Shown piece by piece: positions 13,175 through 25,083 of a stretch of 64,000 nucleotides of DNA. Origin of the DNA: Hypoxylon rubiginosum (lineage: Eukaryota; Ascomycota; Sordariomycetes; Xylariales; Hypoxylaceae). Location: positions 434,001 to 498,000 of the forward strand of contig CADCXA010000067.1 of NCBI GenBank assembly GCA_902806565.1. Reading direction: 5' to 3'. The notes beneath the pieces were generated by a model. It saw only the letters and a program-made list of their open reading frames with translations. It did not search any database and was not told the origin of the DNA. The translations under genes were made by a program, and so were the position numbers. Each line of letters starts with the position of its first letter. Positions within the stretch are counted from its first letter, which is position 1.

Positions 13175-15147
13175 TACACTAAATTAATTAAATTTTTAAA
13201 ATATTATAAAATTTTATTATTTTAAGTAAACTTTTAAAATAATAAAATAATATAAAAATATAAACTTTAAGTATTTAATGTTTTATTAGATATTTTTATA
13301 AAATTAAAAAGAATCTTATTTAAAACTATTAAAAAAACTTTAATAAAATATATTTTACTTTGTTTTTTTAATTTAATATAGATTTTATATATTAATTTTA
13401 ATATATTTTATATAAATATTAATATTTTTATTTATTATATTATTAAAAAAACTTTATTAAAATTACTTTAAAATAATAAACTTATTATTTTTACTTTTAA
13501 TATTATTATTTAATTTATTATATTTTTATTAAAAATTTTAATTTAAACTGAAAAAAAATACTGGTTAATTAAAATAAAAATCTTAAAATTTATTTAAATT
13601 TTACGGAAAATTAAATATTATATTAATATTATTTAAAAAAAAATATATATTTTTATTAATTATTATGTAATTTTAAATATAATAAAACAAAGTAATTTAG
13701 TTAATTTTATAGTTATAAATAATAAGAATTTTTATTTAATATAAATTATAAAATTTATATTTAAATTTAAATTTATTATTTTATATAAATTTAAATGTTT
13801 ATATATAATTTTAAATATATTATTAAGGTTTTTAACTTTTAATAACTTAATTTTAACTAAATTTAATAACCTTAATATTCTATTAAATAATATAAATAAA
13901 TACTAGGATTTATTAATATAAAATAATAATTTTTAAGTTTTTTTTAAGTTGGTTTTACTTATAATTTATTTTATTTATTTATATAATAATAATCTTTTTA
14001 TTATTAAATTATTTAAATTAATAAGTTTTATTTAAATAACGTTAAAATTTAAAAATAAAATACGTTAAAATTATTTATATAATTTTAAATGGAAATTAAT
14101 ATTAAAAATAATTAAAATAAATATAAATTTTTAATAAAATATAATAGTTTTATTTTTTATTTTAAAAAATAAACTTTTATAAAAATAATTAAAGATTTTT
14201 AATAAGTTTTATATTTTTTAAGTTTATTATTTAAATATTTTTAAGTTAATTTATAAACTTAATTATATTGGTTTTAAAAAAATAAAAAATTAACTTAATT
14301 ATTTTATTATTAATAAAAAAAAATTTTCTTAATTTATAAAAAGGTTATTTAAAATATATTTTAATATATTAAAAAACATATAAATTTTATAACTTAATAT
14401 AATTTATTATTAAATTTTTTTACCTTTTTTATATAATTATTTTTAACTTAGTTTTTAATTTATTAATATTAAAATATAAAAAAAATATATTAATAGTTTA
14501 AGTTAATAAATTCTTAAAAATTAATTTATTGGTATTTAATTAGTATAATTAATTAATATAAAAATAAATTAATATTATTTTTAATATATTATTAAAAGTT
14601 AATTAAGGTATTTTAAAAATAATTATTATAAATTATAATTTTAAATTTATAACTAACTTTTAATAAACGTTTTAATATTATATTAAAATAAAACTTTTTT
14701 TTATTATAATATATTATATTTAAATTAATAAATAAATAAAAAAATTTATTTTTTAAATTAAATTTATTTTTTAATATTATTTTTATATTTTAAAAAATTT
14801 AATAAATTAAAAATTAAACTTTTTATAGTTTTAATATAAAATAAACTTTATAAGATTTTTAATAATATAATATTGTTTTTTAAAAATTATTATAAAATTT
14901 AATTTAAATTTAGTTATTTTTTTAACGCTTTTAATTTAATTAATTTTATTATTTTAAATAATAATTTATAATGTTATTATTTTAATATTAATAATAACTA
15001 AAAAATATTATAATAATAAATATAAGTTTATATTTTTTATTATTAAAAATAAAATAATATTTTAATTATATAAAAGTTATAATATTTTAATAACAATGAT
15101 ATTAAATTGAAAACTAAGTTAATAATTTACCGGCCTTTTTAAAATAA

Positions 15148-15329
15148 TGTTAAATAACGTGTATATTTAATTAAAAGGTTAATTATATATATTAAATGTG
15201 TGTTTTTTAATTATACGTGTTTTTATAATTTCTTAAAATAGTTTTATAATAAGGTTATTATAACTCCGGTTATTAACCTATATATAAAACCTGAATAGGT
15301 TTTTTAGAATAATTTTTTATTATTTAATA
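15148..15329 (-). repeat. LTR of element B (left, RIP-mutated)
   Basis: A 182-bp repeat starting TGTTAAATAA and ending TTATTTAATA. It differs from the right LTR by transitions only, as far as I could align, and keeps more G and C than either LTR of A. Confidence 0.85.
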
Positions 15330-15469
15330 CACCCTTTTAAGTTTGTTTATTTTTAATAAAAAAACCTAAATAATTAGAATTTATTTTTTAATATTTTTTA
15401 ATTATTAATTATATATATATTACTTTCTCTGTTAAATAAAAAGTCTTTTATTTTATTAAAATCCTTTTT

Positions 15470-15620
15470 TATAAGCTTGTAAATTTATCTGGATTTAATT
15501 CTTTTTTATATATCCACTAAGTTTAATTATTAAATGAATATAACGAATTTTTTTATAATAAATACCTTGGTAAAACCATTTATTATTATATTTTTTATAA
15601 AAATATAAATAACTTTAATC
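15470..15620 (-). pseudogene. Possible Ty1/copia RNase H C-terminal relic
   Basis: Read on the minus strand, a frame here resembles the copia RNase H end, where a DN-type motif is followed by H.RTKHI-like residues; the visible piece is KKIRYIHLI. It lies just inside the left LTR, where the 3' end of a minus-strand copia polyprotein is expected. RIP has changed most codons, so the match is weak and could be chance. Confidence 0.3.
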
Positions 15621-17399
15621 TAATTTATAAATATTTTTTATTATAACTAGTGGTTATAAATATTTACGTGCTGTAGTTTAATTTAAAATAATATAATATT
15701 TATATATATTAATTTAATTATTTATTTATTGTTATAATATATTATAATTTTTAAGTTATTTAAATTTATATTAAACTTTATAATTAAATATAATATAAAT
15801 ATAGCTTTTTTTATAGCTTATGTAAAAAATAATAACTTTATTTTTATTATAAAAATAGTTATTATATTTTACTTATTTACACATTATTTAATTACTTTTT
15901 TAAATAGTTTTATTATATATATTTATAAACTTTTTTAATTAAAAGTGTTATTAGTAAATAAAACATTATTAACTATTTTAAATATATTAGTATATTTATA
16001 TTATAAAAATAAATATTAAATAATAAAAAAATATTAAATTAATTAGTTGGTTTTAAAGTAATATTTATTACTAGGATTTATATTAAATTTAGTTAATTAG
16101 AAAACTGTAAAAATAATATTAAAATATATAATTATTATTATATATAATATTAATTTAATCTTTTATTAATATTATTAAATAGATTATAAAGAAGTTAATT
16201 TTAATAAAAGTAATAATTCCTTATTTTTTATAAAAATTAAAAAAATAATTCCTAGTTTTTTATTTATTAATAATTTATTTAACTTATTTATATATAAAAA
16301 TTAAAAAAACCAAATTAATCTTTTATTTTAATCTTTAATTATTTTAATTCTAAGAAACCATTATAAGTTATCTTTGTTTATAAATTAATATTTTTTTTAT
16401 AACTATAATATTATTATATTTATTATTTATTATTTATAACTTTAATATATAAAAACAATATTATTAATATAAAAGAAAATTAGTACTTCATTTTTAAAGA
16501 AACAGTAAAACTTATAAAAAATAACTAAAAAACTTAATTTTATAAGTATCTTAATTAGCTTCTTTTATTAAAATAAAAGAGATTTTTTTAATTTATATAA
16601 TATTTTTAATAAATATAAAATAATTTAACGTTTTTAATATTTTAAAAATATTTTTATATAAATTTCCTTATTTAAATTTACGTTTATAAATATGTTAATT
16701 ATATTATATTAGATTAGTTTAAGGTTAAATCTTATTATAATTATAATAAAAGTTCGGAATAATTTTTTAGTTAATATTAAAATATAAATATTTAAATATT
16801 TATTTTTAATTTATTAATCTTTTTAAACCATTAACCTTACTTTATATTTTATAAACCATTTATATTTATTAAATTTATATATATATATTTATATATAGTT
16901 TAAAATCTATTTATTATTAATAATTTATTATTTATATTTAACTTAAAAATTTATCTTTTTATAGTTATTTAAATGTAATTTTTTAACTTTTTTAAATCCT
17001 TACCTTAAAATATAATCCTGTAACTTTTTATAAATTTTTAAAGAAAATAATAAATCCCTTTTATAGATTTTTTACTTTTTTTATAAAAGTTTTTATAGTT
17101 TTTTAAATTTATATAATTTTAAACGTGGTATTAAATTTAAATTTATTTAACTTATAAAATAACGTTATAAATAATATATTATTTATATTATTTATATTTT
17201 ATTTATTAACTTTTTATATATTAATCTTATTATTAAAATTAAATGTTTTATATTAAACATGGTTTTTTAATTTATTATATAGTTTATAACTTTAAAATAA
17301 AAAATAAGTAAATTCCTTTTAATTTATTTTAAAAACGTGTTAAAAGCTATAACTTAACTTATTAAAATAACATTTCTTATATTTTTATTTTAAAAAACG

Positions 17400-17567
17400 T
17401 AATTTATAACGCTTAACCTTATTTTTTTTATTTTATTATAAAAAACGTAATTTACGGCGTTTAATTTTAATTTCTTAATTATATTTAAGAAAATGTAATT
17501 TATAACGTTTAACTTTTTTTTTATATTAATATTTAAAAAAATGTAATTTATAATATTTAACTTTTTT
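17400..17567. repeat. 48-bp tandem repeat inside element B
   Basis: The TAATTTATAAC-like core occurs at 17,400, 17,448 (as TAATTTACGGC), 17,496 and 17,544, again every 48 bp. It is the counterpart of the array at 6,591 in element A. Conservation of an exact multiple of three in both copies suggests it was once a 16-residue protein repeat. Confidence 0.65.
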
Positions 17568-20500
17568 TTTATTATTATAATAAATAATAAAGTAGCTAGT
17601 AAAAAAGTAGTATTAAAAATAAAATATAATATAAATATAACTTTAATATAAAGGTAATTAAAGTTTTTAGCTTCTTTATTATTATATTTTTTATTATTAT
17701 TATTTATTTTATAATTTTACTCACCTTTATTTTTTACTGGTATTTTTATTTTTATTTTATTTTTTTTAAAAGCTAATAACTTTAAGTTAACCTCTTTTTT
17801 TATATTTTATAAAATGGTAATTTAATTAACTAAATCTTAGATATTCTCCTTTATTATATATAATAAATTATTTTTTAAAAATAAAATATTTTTATTAAAT
17901 ATAATATTTTTATTAAATATAATATTTTATATTTTAATAATTTATTTTAATATAAAAACCTAGATATTATAAATATTTATAAAGTTATAGTTTATTAAAT
18001 AGCTTATTTATACTTTTAGATTAAAATATTAACGTTGGTTTTATTTTTACTTTATTTTTATAATAAGTGTAAACACTTTATATTTATATATTTTTAAATA
18101 AACTTAATATGGTTTTTTATTAGTAATTACATTATTTTTAAATATTAAATAAATATAGAAACGTTTATATAAAAATTATTAATTAAAATTATACTTAAAA
18201 GTATAATTATAAAAATAAATAATAACTTTAAAAACTTTTACTTATAAAAAACTTAAAAGTTTTAATTTTATTTTTATTGTTTAAACTTTTTATTTAATTA
18301 TACCCCTTAAGTATTTAACGTTTTTATTTTAATTTTATATATTTAATGTTAAAAACTTAAGTTTAATATAATATATTTATTAAATATAATTTTATATAAC
18401 GTATTTTTTTATTATTAACTTATTATTATATTTAATAATTTTAATATTAAATTGGTATTATTTTTAAATAATTTTAAATATTTAATCTAAGATTTTAATA
18501 ATTAAATTTAAAATATAATTTTTAAGATAAAAATCCTAAATTTATTTTATATATTTATTAATAATTAATATTATATATTAATATTTTTAAAAGTTTATTT
18601 TTAAGTTATAGAAATTAATAATTAAATATTTATTTAATTTACTTAGTTATTTATAATATTTATAATAATTAAGCTTTTTAGCTTTTTTATAGTTATATAT
18701 ATTATATTTTATTATAATAATTTAATTAATTTTTTTAATTAAATTAAACTTTTTAATCTTTATTTTTTAAAAGTAATTAATTATGTAATTAAAAGCTTTT
18801 AATCCTAGATATTTAAATTATAAATATTATAATTTACTAGTTATTATATTTAAAAGTCACTTTATTTAACTATTAAACTTAACACTTTTTATATAAAATA
18901 AATAATTAATAAAATTCTTAAAAAAATCTTTTAAAATATATTAATTTTATTTATTAATAATAGTGTATAAAATAAAATTATTTTTTCTTTATAAATAATT
19001 ATTTATATTTTTATAGTCCTATTAATATCTTATTTTTTTTAAAAACTTTAATAATATTATATTATAAATAAATCTTTTATAATATACTACTTTTTATAAT
19101 TATAAAAGTTTTACTTTTTTTAAACTTTTTAAACATATATTTATTTTTTTATATTTTTATATAAATATAACTAAGTTTTTTATAAAAATTACATCTTTAA
19201 TATATATTATTTAATATAACAAGAATTAGTTAAATTAATTAAAAATATAAATAGTGGTTTTTAAATTTAAAATTACTAAATTTTTTAAAGAATAAATATT
19301 AACTTTAAATATAACCTATAAAATTAAGAATATTTTTTTTATTCTTTTAATTACTTAAACTAATTAATTTTTATTTTATATAAATAACCTTTTTTTTATT
19401 TTTTTAATTAACTTAATAAATATATTATTTTTAGTTATTTTATATTTAATTATTCTTTTTACAGTAAAATTTAAAGTCTAGTTTTTTAAAACTTTATTTT
19501 TAATAATATATTAATAGTTAAGAATTTTATAGTAATTATAATAAGTTAAGTATAAAATGTTAATTTTTTATAAATAATTAATAAATATATTAGTTTGTTT
19601 TCTTTTAATTAATTTAACTTATTTATTTAAATTATTTTAGTTTTATAATTTACTGTAGCTTTTATTATTTTTATTTTATTTTAATTAATTAAAAAGTTTA
19701 AAAATAACGTTTTTTTTTTATCCTAGCTTGGTATTTAAGTTTTTATCGTGATTAGATTTTATGTTATTAAATTAAGTAATAAATACTTTTTTTATAAAAC
19801 GAAATTATATAAAAATTAATTATAAAAATATATATTTATATAAAATAATTATTATATTTAAATAACTAAGTATATTATTTTTAATTTTATTAATATTTAA
19901 CAGTTTATAATTAATTACCTAGTTATTTAAAACGTTGTTAAATATAATTTTAAGATTTTTTATTAGTAGTTAACTATTAGTAATATTTATAAAACTTTTT
20001 ATTTTTATATTTATAATGGTTAATTCTTATTTAGTTATTTATATCTTAAAGTTCTTAGATATTTTTATTAGTTATTATATTATTTTTTTATATTGTTTTT
20101 AAGTTTGTAACTTTAATTAATTATTATATATTTTACTAATAATAGATAATTTTTTATATTATTTATATAAAATATTTATTAAGTTAAAATATATGTTTTA
20201 ATAATTTAAAGATATAAAATTAATAATTTAGTTTTTTAATTTTTTAATTATTTATTAATAAGTTTAATAAATTTTATAATCGTGATTATAAAAGGTTTAA
20301 TTTTTTTTATAAATAACTTTATTTTCTTTTATTATTTTTATTAAATTTATAGATTTTTTATTTATTTTAACTTATTTTTTTTAACTTTTATTTATTATAA
20401 TTTAAGAATTATTATTTAATAAATTTTATGTTATTTATTAAACTTTTTTTAGATAATTATTAACGTTTAATTAAAATAGTTTTTTTAGTTATTTTAATAT

Positions 20501-20772
20501 TTTTATAAAATTAATATATTTTTAAAATTCTAAGTTAATAACTTTTATTTAAAACTTTTTATCTTATTGTTTTTAATTAATTAAGTTATTATAAAAGACT
20601 TTTTTTTTTATTGTTTTTAATATATTGTTTTTTTTATTATTAATTAGATTTAAATTATAAAAGGTTTTGTTAATATAATTATTTTATAATTTTATGGTTT
20701 TTAGTTAATTAAAAATCACGTATTATTATTCGTATATAGCTTTTTGATTTTTGAGCGAATAAGACTCTTAAT

Positions 20773-20954
20773 TGTCAGATAATGTATGTATTTAATTAAG
20801 GGGTTAATTATATGTATTAAATGTATATCTCCTAATTGTACATGTTCTCACGATTCCTTAGAATAGCCTCGTAATAAGGTTATTGCGGCTCCGGCCATTG
20901 GCCTGTGCGCAGGACCTGAATAGGTCCTCCAGAATAACCTCTTATTATCTAACA
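20773..20954 (-). repeat. LTR of element B (right, nearly unmutated)
   Basis: A 182-bp LTR with near-normal composition, starting TGTCAGATAA and ending TTATCTAACA, close to a 10-bp terminal inverted repeat. It gives the best view of the ancestral LTR of the A/B family. The RIP-mutated block ends at its left edge. Confidence 0.9.
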
Positions 20955-21165
20955 GGTGAAGGAACAGATAAATCGTCTGGCTTACAAACTAGCTTTTCTA
21001 ACTTACTATAAGATTCACGATGTTATCTCAGTGGATCACCTGGAACCAGCGCCACCGATGGATGTTTTCGGACGATTTCTACCTTACCCAACCCCGCCAC
21101 GGGTACATACAAGTACCGTGTGCTAGCGCACCAACATAGATACCTAGATAATACATCTTCATGAG
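20955..21165 (+). pseudogene. Unmutated 3' piece of chromovirus integrase (element D)
   Basis: An open frame from the B target duplication reads RLAYKL, then KIHDVISVDHLEPAP, the typical gypsy integrase C-terminal (SH3-like) segment before the chromodomain. It runs to a stop near 21,120-21,165. The frame continues in phase from RIP-mutated D sequence left of B (15,110-15,147). The same residues can be traced in element C near 45,800-45,950, there fully RIP-mutated. The downstream chromodomain and LTR are missing. Confidence 0.75.
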
Positions 21166-22203
21166 ACTCAATGCTTTGTATACCCAACAGTTACCCGACC
21201 CAGGCCTGCTAGCCTACGGCCCGGTCTGCTGACTCGATTCGCTTTCCCCTCTTTTTTCAGCCGCAAACTTCCCGTCTAGAATTGCATAGTTGGAAATACC
21301 CTACCACGCGACGCAACCCAATCAAACCCAATCAGACTTATGCTGTGGCATTTAACCAGGTATGTATGGATATTCAAGACCTTGTGGGGTAATATGCGCA
21401 ATTACCTAGGAGGCATACAGGTGGGTTGTGTGAGAGGATGCATTTCCAGCGACGCCATGATGTTGGACACGTAGTACGAGCCGTCACGAGCCTCCTACAT
21501 GATGCATGTACGGTATGTGTTGTGCTGCGAACGCGGAAACGTCGTGTCAGCAATCGTCGACACGGTTTCGATACTAATCACATGCAACACAGAAACATCC
21601 TCGAACAATGGAAGCGCACAGTCTTAGCTTGGGGAAACAGGAAAAAAAGAGGCGTAGAATACTACCCCACGATCGCTGAAAACCTCCTCAAGGTTTTCCG
21701 AATCGATCAGCATTGTTAGCGCTAGCAAGATAAGCCTTGTCCTAGAGAAGATACACAGGTACTTTCGGATCGATTCAACCGGCGAGAAACTCTCATCCGT
21801 TCTATAGCCATCTTATCGTGGCGGTCTAAACGGTTCGGCTTTGGTGGAGAGAGTGTTCCGAGTAACCACAAGATGCTAGGTACGGACCATTGCGCGCTGA
21901 ATTTGCGCTGGTCTCGTCCCCGTCGCTCTCAACCGTGTTGATTTCTTAGACCTTCTATGACATCCTTCATATCCAGCCTGGCATGGTTCAGCTCGAATTG
22001 GAAAATTCGCCATTCTACAACTCATTTCGAAGCTCTGCTCGACAAGGCTCATGTTCCCTAGCCTAACGCAAGTTACCTGACCTAGATCACACAGTCATCG
22101 CGCGTCCGAGGTGACTACATACTCACGATAACCGCTTTTCTTTTTACGTCCAGCTACCAGTATACCTAAAGCATCTCCGTTTCAGGCGCAAGTGGTTAAG
22201 ACG
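21166..22203. other. Intergenic, no supported gene
   Basis: Normal composition. A 94-codon plus-strand frame (first ATG at 21,438, to 21,719) has no domain I recognise. A pyrimidine-rich CTCCGTTTCAG just upstream of 22,187 could be a 3' splice site, so a small 5' exon of the downstream gene is possible, but none is convincing. Confidence 0.4.
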
Positions 22204-25083
22204 ATGCCACGGAAAGTCATGTCGCTCTCCGAGTTAGATGAATCAACGATCGCGGACCTCGCGAAGGCGTGCAATATTTCCACGGAAAGTATCGCGGATG
22301 TCTACAGCAGTACATCCGTTCAGTTAGACATGATCGCCGAAACAAGAAACGAAGCGATCCACTTCGTCCTAACCCCGGAACCCACAGCCAACATCGACCG
22401 GTTTTGCGAAGCTATCCGGCAACTAGTCTCGTTGAATCCCATCCTGCGCACTAGACTCGCTCGATGCAGCCTTGGGGTCGTCCAAGTTCTTACGAACGAA
22501 GAGCACATTACTGAGCGTTTATCTGGTGATCTCCAGAAGTTTCTCGACGACGATAAGACACGCTATATGGGTCTAGGAACTCCCCTTTTTCGTACCGCAT
22601 TCATCAACAAGGTGTTCGTGGCCAAGATACATCATGCCGTCGCGGATTACGCCTCCATGACTGCGCTTTTTGGACAAGATCTGCCGGTCGCTTATCTCGG
22701 GCTACCCCTGAAGGCGCGCCCGCCATTCAAAGATTTCGTTGCGTACTGTGCCGGCATTGATGGAACTGCGGCAAGGTCATTCTGGGCATCTCGATTCAAA
22801 GGTTCACCGGCCATCTTCCCTAGACTCAAGCCAGGCCGCATCCCTTCTTTCAAAAACGGGACGGCACGGAATGTTATCTTGAAGCGTATTGGGAATGGGG
22901 TTTCCCCTGCCCACGTACCATACTTCATCGAGGCGGCGTGGGCTTTGACTGCCGCTGCTTATGCTGCGAGCGATAGCATCGCGTATGGCTACGTTTTGTC
23001 TGGTCGCTCACCTGATCTAAACGGCCTCGAGACGACTGTGGGACCGACAATTGTCGAGGTGCCGATACAGGTCAACTTACAACGCGCCATGACCGTAGAA
23101 TGGCTATTAAAAGATAGAGCGACGGCGCTTCGGCAACTGCAAACGAATCCCGCTATACAGTACGGTATTTTCGAGATTGGTGCTATTAGCGAGGCCGCGA
23201 AAACTGCTTCAGGGTTCCAGACGCTGTTAAACATCGTCCCTGTATCGCCACTGAACAGGGAGAATGACGGTCGGGTGTTGCTGGGAGGGTCTTGGCCCCT
23301 GGTGCAGATCTGCCGAATTCAGGACAATAGGATATCGATTGAGCCACGGTACGATTCAGCGGCTGTCTGCGACCGCCAGCTGCATCGAATCGTAAACCAG
23401 TTCGAACATATGATACAATTGTTAATGGACGTTCCTCCGCATACGAGACTGAACGAGTTGCCGTTATTGAACGTCCACGACAGTATGGAGCTCGCTCAGT
23501 GGGGTGAGATGATACCTCAGCCAGCAGAAGAATGCCTTCATGAGCTGTTCCGAGCTCAGGTGCGGGCACAACCCGAAGCTATGGCAGTGGAAGCCGGCGA
23601 CGAAAACGCGAGCTATCAGAAACTAGATCAAATGTCGGACTATCTCGCGTGCGAGCTCCAGAAGAGGGCCGTGTCCCCTAGAGACTCAGGAGCTCTCATT
23701 TTCGAGAATTCGCTTTGGTTTATCGTTGCTATCCTGGGGGTTATGAAGGCGGGCGGAGTGTGCGTGCCAATCGACAAGAATGAGCAGCATGATCGGAAAG
23801 TGACGATTCTCTCCAAGGCAAATGCGAAAATCATCTTAACTTCGTCCGCAGAGCATGCACGTTCGGTCGGGCTCGCACCTGACGTCCTCGCTATCGACGC
23901 CGAGTTTTTTGCTGGATGGCCCGATATGTCTGGCCCGCTTGGTAATGAGACGAGCTCTCCAGAAGATCTCGCTTACATTACGTTTACCAGCGGCGCTGCA
24001 GGAGCACCGAAAGGCATCTTACTCGAGCACCGCTCCTTAGTTTCGTCGCTACGATCGCATGCTCAACGACTTGACTGGGGGCCCGGTTCTCGAATCCTTC
24101 AATTCGCCGCGCATACATCGGGGATTAGCGTATGTGAGATTTTCGGAGCACTCCTTTTCGGTGGATGTCTTTGTATACCCCCAGAGGACACCCGCGTCTC
24201 GAGTCTCTCTAATTTCATCGAGTCCACTGGAGTGAATCTTGCAATGCTCCCACCAGGCGTACTTCGCAATATAATGCCTGATCAGGTGCCCAGTTTACGG
24301 TCACTAATTTCGATCGGAGAACCTGTCCACGCCGGAGCATCAAAAGACTGGGGCGCAGCTCTGCGATTTTTCAACTGCTGGGGCGCGTGCGAGGCGTCGA
24401 TGCTCAGCACGGTCGCTGAGTTGATACCAAGTTCTCTCTATCCCGAGAGTATCGGTAAGCCAGTTGGATGCGCCGTCTGGATCGTAAACCCGCGAAATAT
24501 CCACGAGCTGGTTCCAATTGGCGGCGTAGGCGAGCTTCTGATCCAAGGCCCTGGCGTGGCGAGGGGATGTTTGATGGATGAGGCCAGGACGGCGGACTGC
24601 TTCATCTCACCCCCTCAGTGGGCGTCTTCTTTCGAAAGCAAAGGGCCGCGATTCTGTCGTACAGGAGATTTGGGGAAGTTCAACCCCGACGGCAGCATAT
24701 CCTTCGTCGGTAGGCAAGTTAATCAAGTTAAACTTACGGGTCAGACGGTTCAGCTTGAAGAGATTGAGAGTGTGCTGGCTAGCTGCAATCAAGTGAGGGA
24801 CGTTGTCACATCGGCGAAGGTCTCTGCGGGGCGAACACAGCTAGTCGCTATGGTTCGCCTGGGTGATCCTCATGCGCCGACGGTGCTGCCACAGAAACTG
24901 CTTGGAGCCAGCATCAACTTTGTGGAACAGCGGTTGGACTCCGTCCGCACTCACGCAAGCTCTAGGTTGCCCTCGAATATGATTCCTAATCTGTGGCTCG
25001 ACGTCGAACAAATACCTCGAACAGCATCACATAAGTTAGACCGAGCTTCCACCCGTAAGTTATTGAAGACAGTGCACAAGTAA
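22204..25083 (+). CDS. NRPS-like condensation-adenylation (C-A) protein without carrier domain
   Basis: A single-exon 959-residue protein; ATG at 22,204 is preferred over an in-frame GTG at 22,192. The N-terminal condensation domain (about 1-430) has IADVYSSTSVQ (C1 region), HHAVAD near residue 145 (HHxxxDG with the final G lost) and VGPTIVEVP. The adenylation domain (about 440-955) has YITFTSGAAGAPKG (A3) near 590, CWGACEAS in place of N.YGPTE (A5), CRTGDL (A8) near 820, QVKLTGQ, and IPRTASHKLDR with the A10 lysine near 940. A carrier domain would be expected next, but the frame stops. In NRPSs the C domain forms amide or ester bonds and the A domain activates an amino or aryl acid. Here the acceptor carrier must be elsewhere, or the protein works differently. 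Its link to the PKS genes is by proximity only. Confidence 0.85.
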   Translation: MPRKVMSLSELDESTIADLAKACNISTESIADVYSSTSVQLDMIAETRNEAIHFVLTPEPTANIDRFCEAIRQLVSLNPILRTRLARCSLGVVQVLTNEEHITERLSGDLQKFLDDDKTRYMGLGTPLFRTAFINKVFVAKIHHAVADYASMTALFGQDLPVAYLGLPLKARPPFKDFVAYCAGIDGTAARSFWASRFKGSPAIFPRLKPGRIPSFKNGTARNVILKRIGNGVSPAHVPYFIEAAWALTAAAYAASDSIAYGYVLSGRSPDLNGLETTVGPTIVEVPIQVNLQRAMTVEWLLKDRATALRQLQTNPAIQYGIFEIGAISEAAKTASGFQTLLNIVPVSPLNRENDGRVLLGGSWPLVQICRIQDNRISIEPRYDSAAVCDRQLHRIVNQFEHMIQLLMDVPPHTRLNELPLLNVHDSMELAQWGEMIPQPAEECLHELFRAQVRAQPEAMAVEAGDENASYQKLDQMSDYLACELQKRAVSPRDSGALIFENSLWFIVAILGVMKAGGVCVPIDKNEQHDRKVTILSKANAKIILTSSAEHARSVGLAPDVLAIDAEFFAGWPDMSGPLGNETSSPEDLAYITFTSGAAGAPKGILLEHRSLVSSLRSHAQRLDWGPGSRILQFAAHTSGISVCEIFGALLFGGCLCIPPEDTRVSSLSNFIESTGVNLAMLPPGVLRNIMPDQVPSLRSLISIGEPVHAGASKDWGAALRFFNCWGACEASMLSTVAELIPSSLYPESIGKPVGCAVWIVNPRNIHELVPIGGVGELLIQGPGVARGCLMDEARTADCFISPPQWASSFESKGPRFCRTGDLGKFNPDGSISFVGRQVNQVKLTGQTVQLEEIESVLASCNQVRDVVTSAKVSAGRTQLVAMVRLGDPHAPTVLPQKLLGASINFVEQRLDSVRTHASSRLPSNMIPNLWLDVEQIPRTASHKLDRASTRKLLKTVHK

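Larger units (their letters stand above)
15148..20954 (-). mobile_element. LTR retrotransposon B (182-bp LTRs), inserted in the chromovirus integrase frame
   Basis: A 5,807-bp element bounded by 182-bp LTRs (15,148-15,329 and 20,773-20,954) of the same family as A. The flanks are AATAA (15,143-15,147) and GGTGA (20,955-20,959). Each mismatch is G versus A, so they are readable as one 5-bp duplication with the left copy RIP-mutated. Joining the flanks restores one chromovirus reading frame. The interior is RIP-mutated, while the right LTR is nearly intact. A minus-strand copia-type orientation is suggested by a weak RNase H relic near 15.5 kb. Confidence 0.85.
1660..21165 (+). mobile_element. 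RIP-degraded Ty3/gypsy chromovirus (element D), interrupted by two nested LTR elements
   Basis: Plus-strand gypsy-type retrotransposon in pieces: 1,660-3,468, 10,146-15,147 and 20,955 to about 21,165. The pieces align along their length with element C at 38,955-46,396. For example, 3,060-3,460 matches 40,340-40,740, and 12,960-13,170 matches 43,660-43,860. Removing inserts A and B leaves about 7.0 kb, close to the 7.4 kb of C. The coding frame is destroyed by RIP except the last about 200 bp, which still read as an integrase C-terminus. D lacks the chromodomain region and 3' LTR that C keeps, so its 3' end is lost. The 5' border is approximate. Confidence 0.75.

Noticed and set aside
1660..20750. 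The long AT-rich block as a centromere or mitochondrial DNA
   Set aside because: Paired LTRs, target duplications and colinearity with element C explain it as RIP-mutated retrotransposons. No mitochondrial gene or RNA was seen. A centromeric location cannot be excluded but is not needed.
21426..21719. 97-codon frame as a gene
   Set aside because: It starts at a non-ATG codon, has no recognisable motif, and lies in a region of chromovirus debris.
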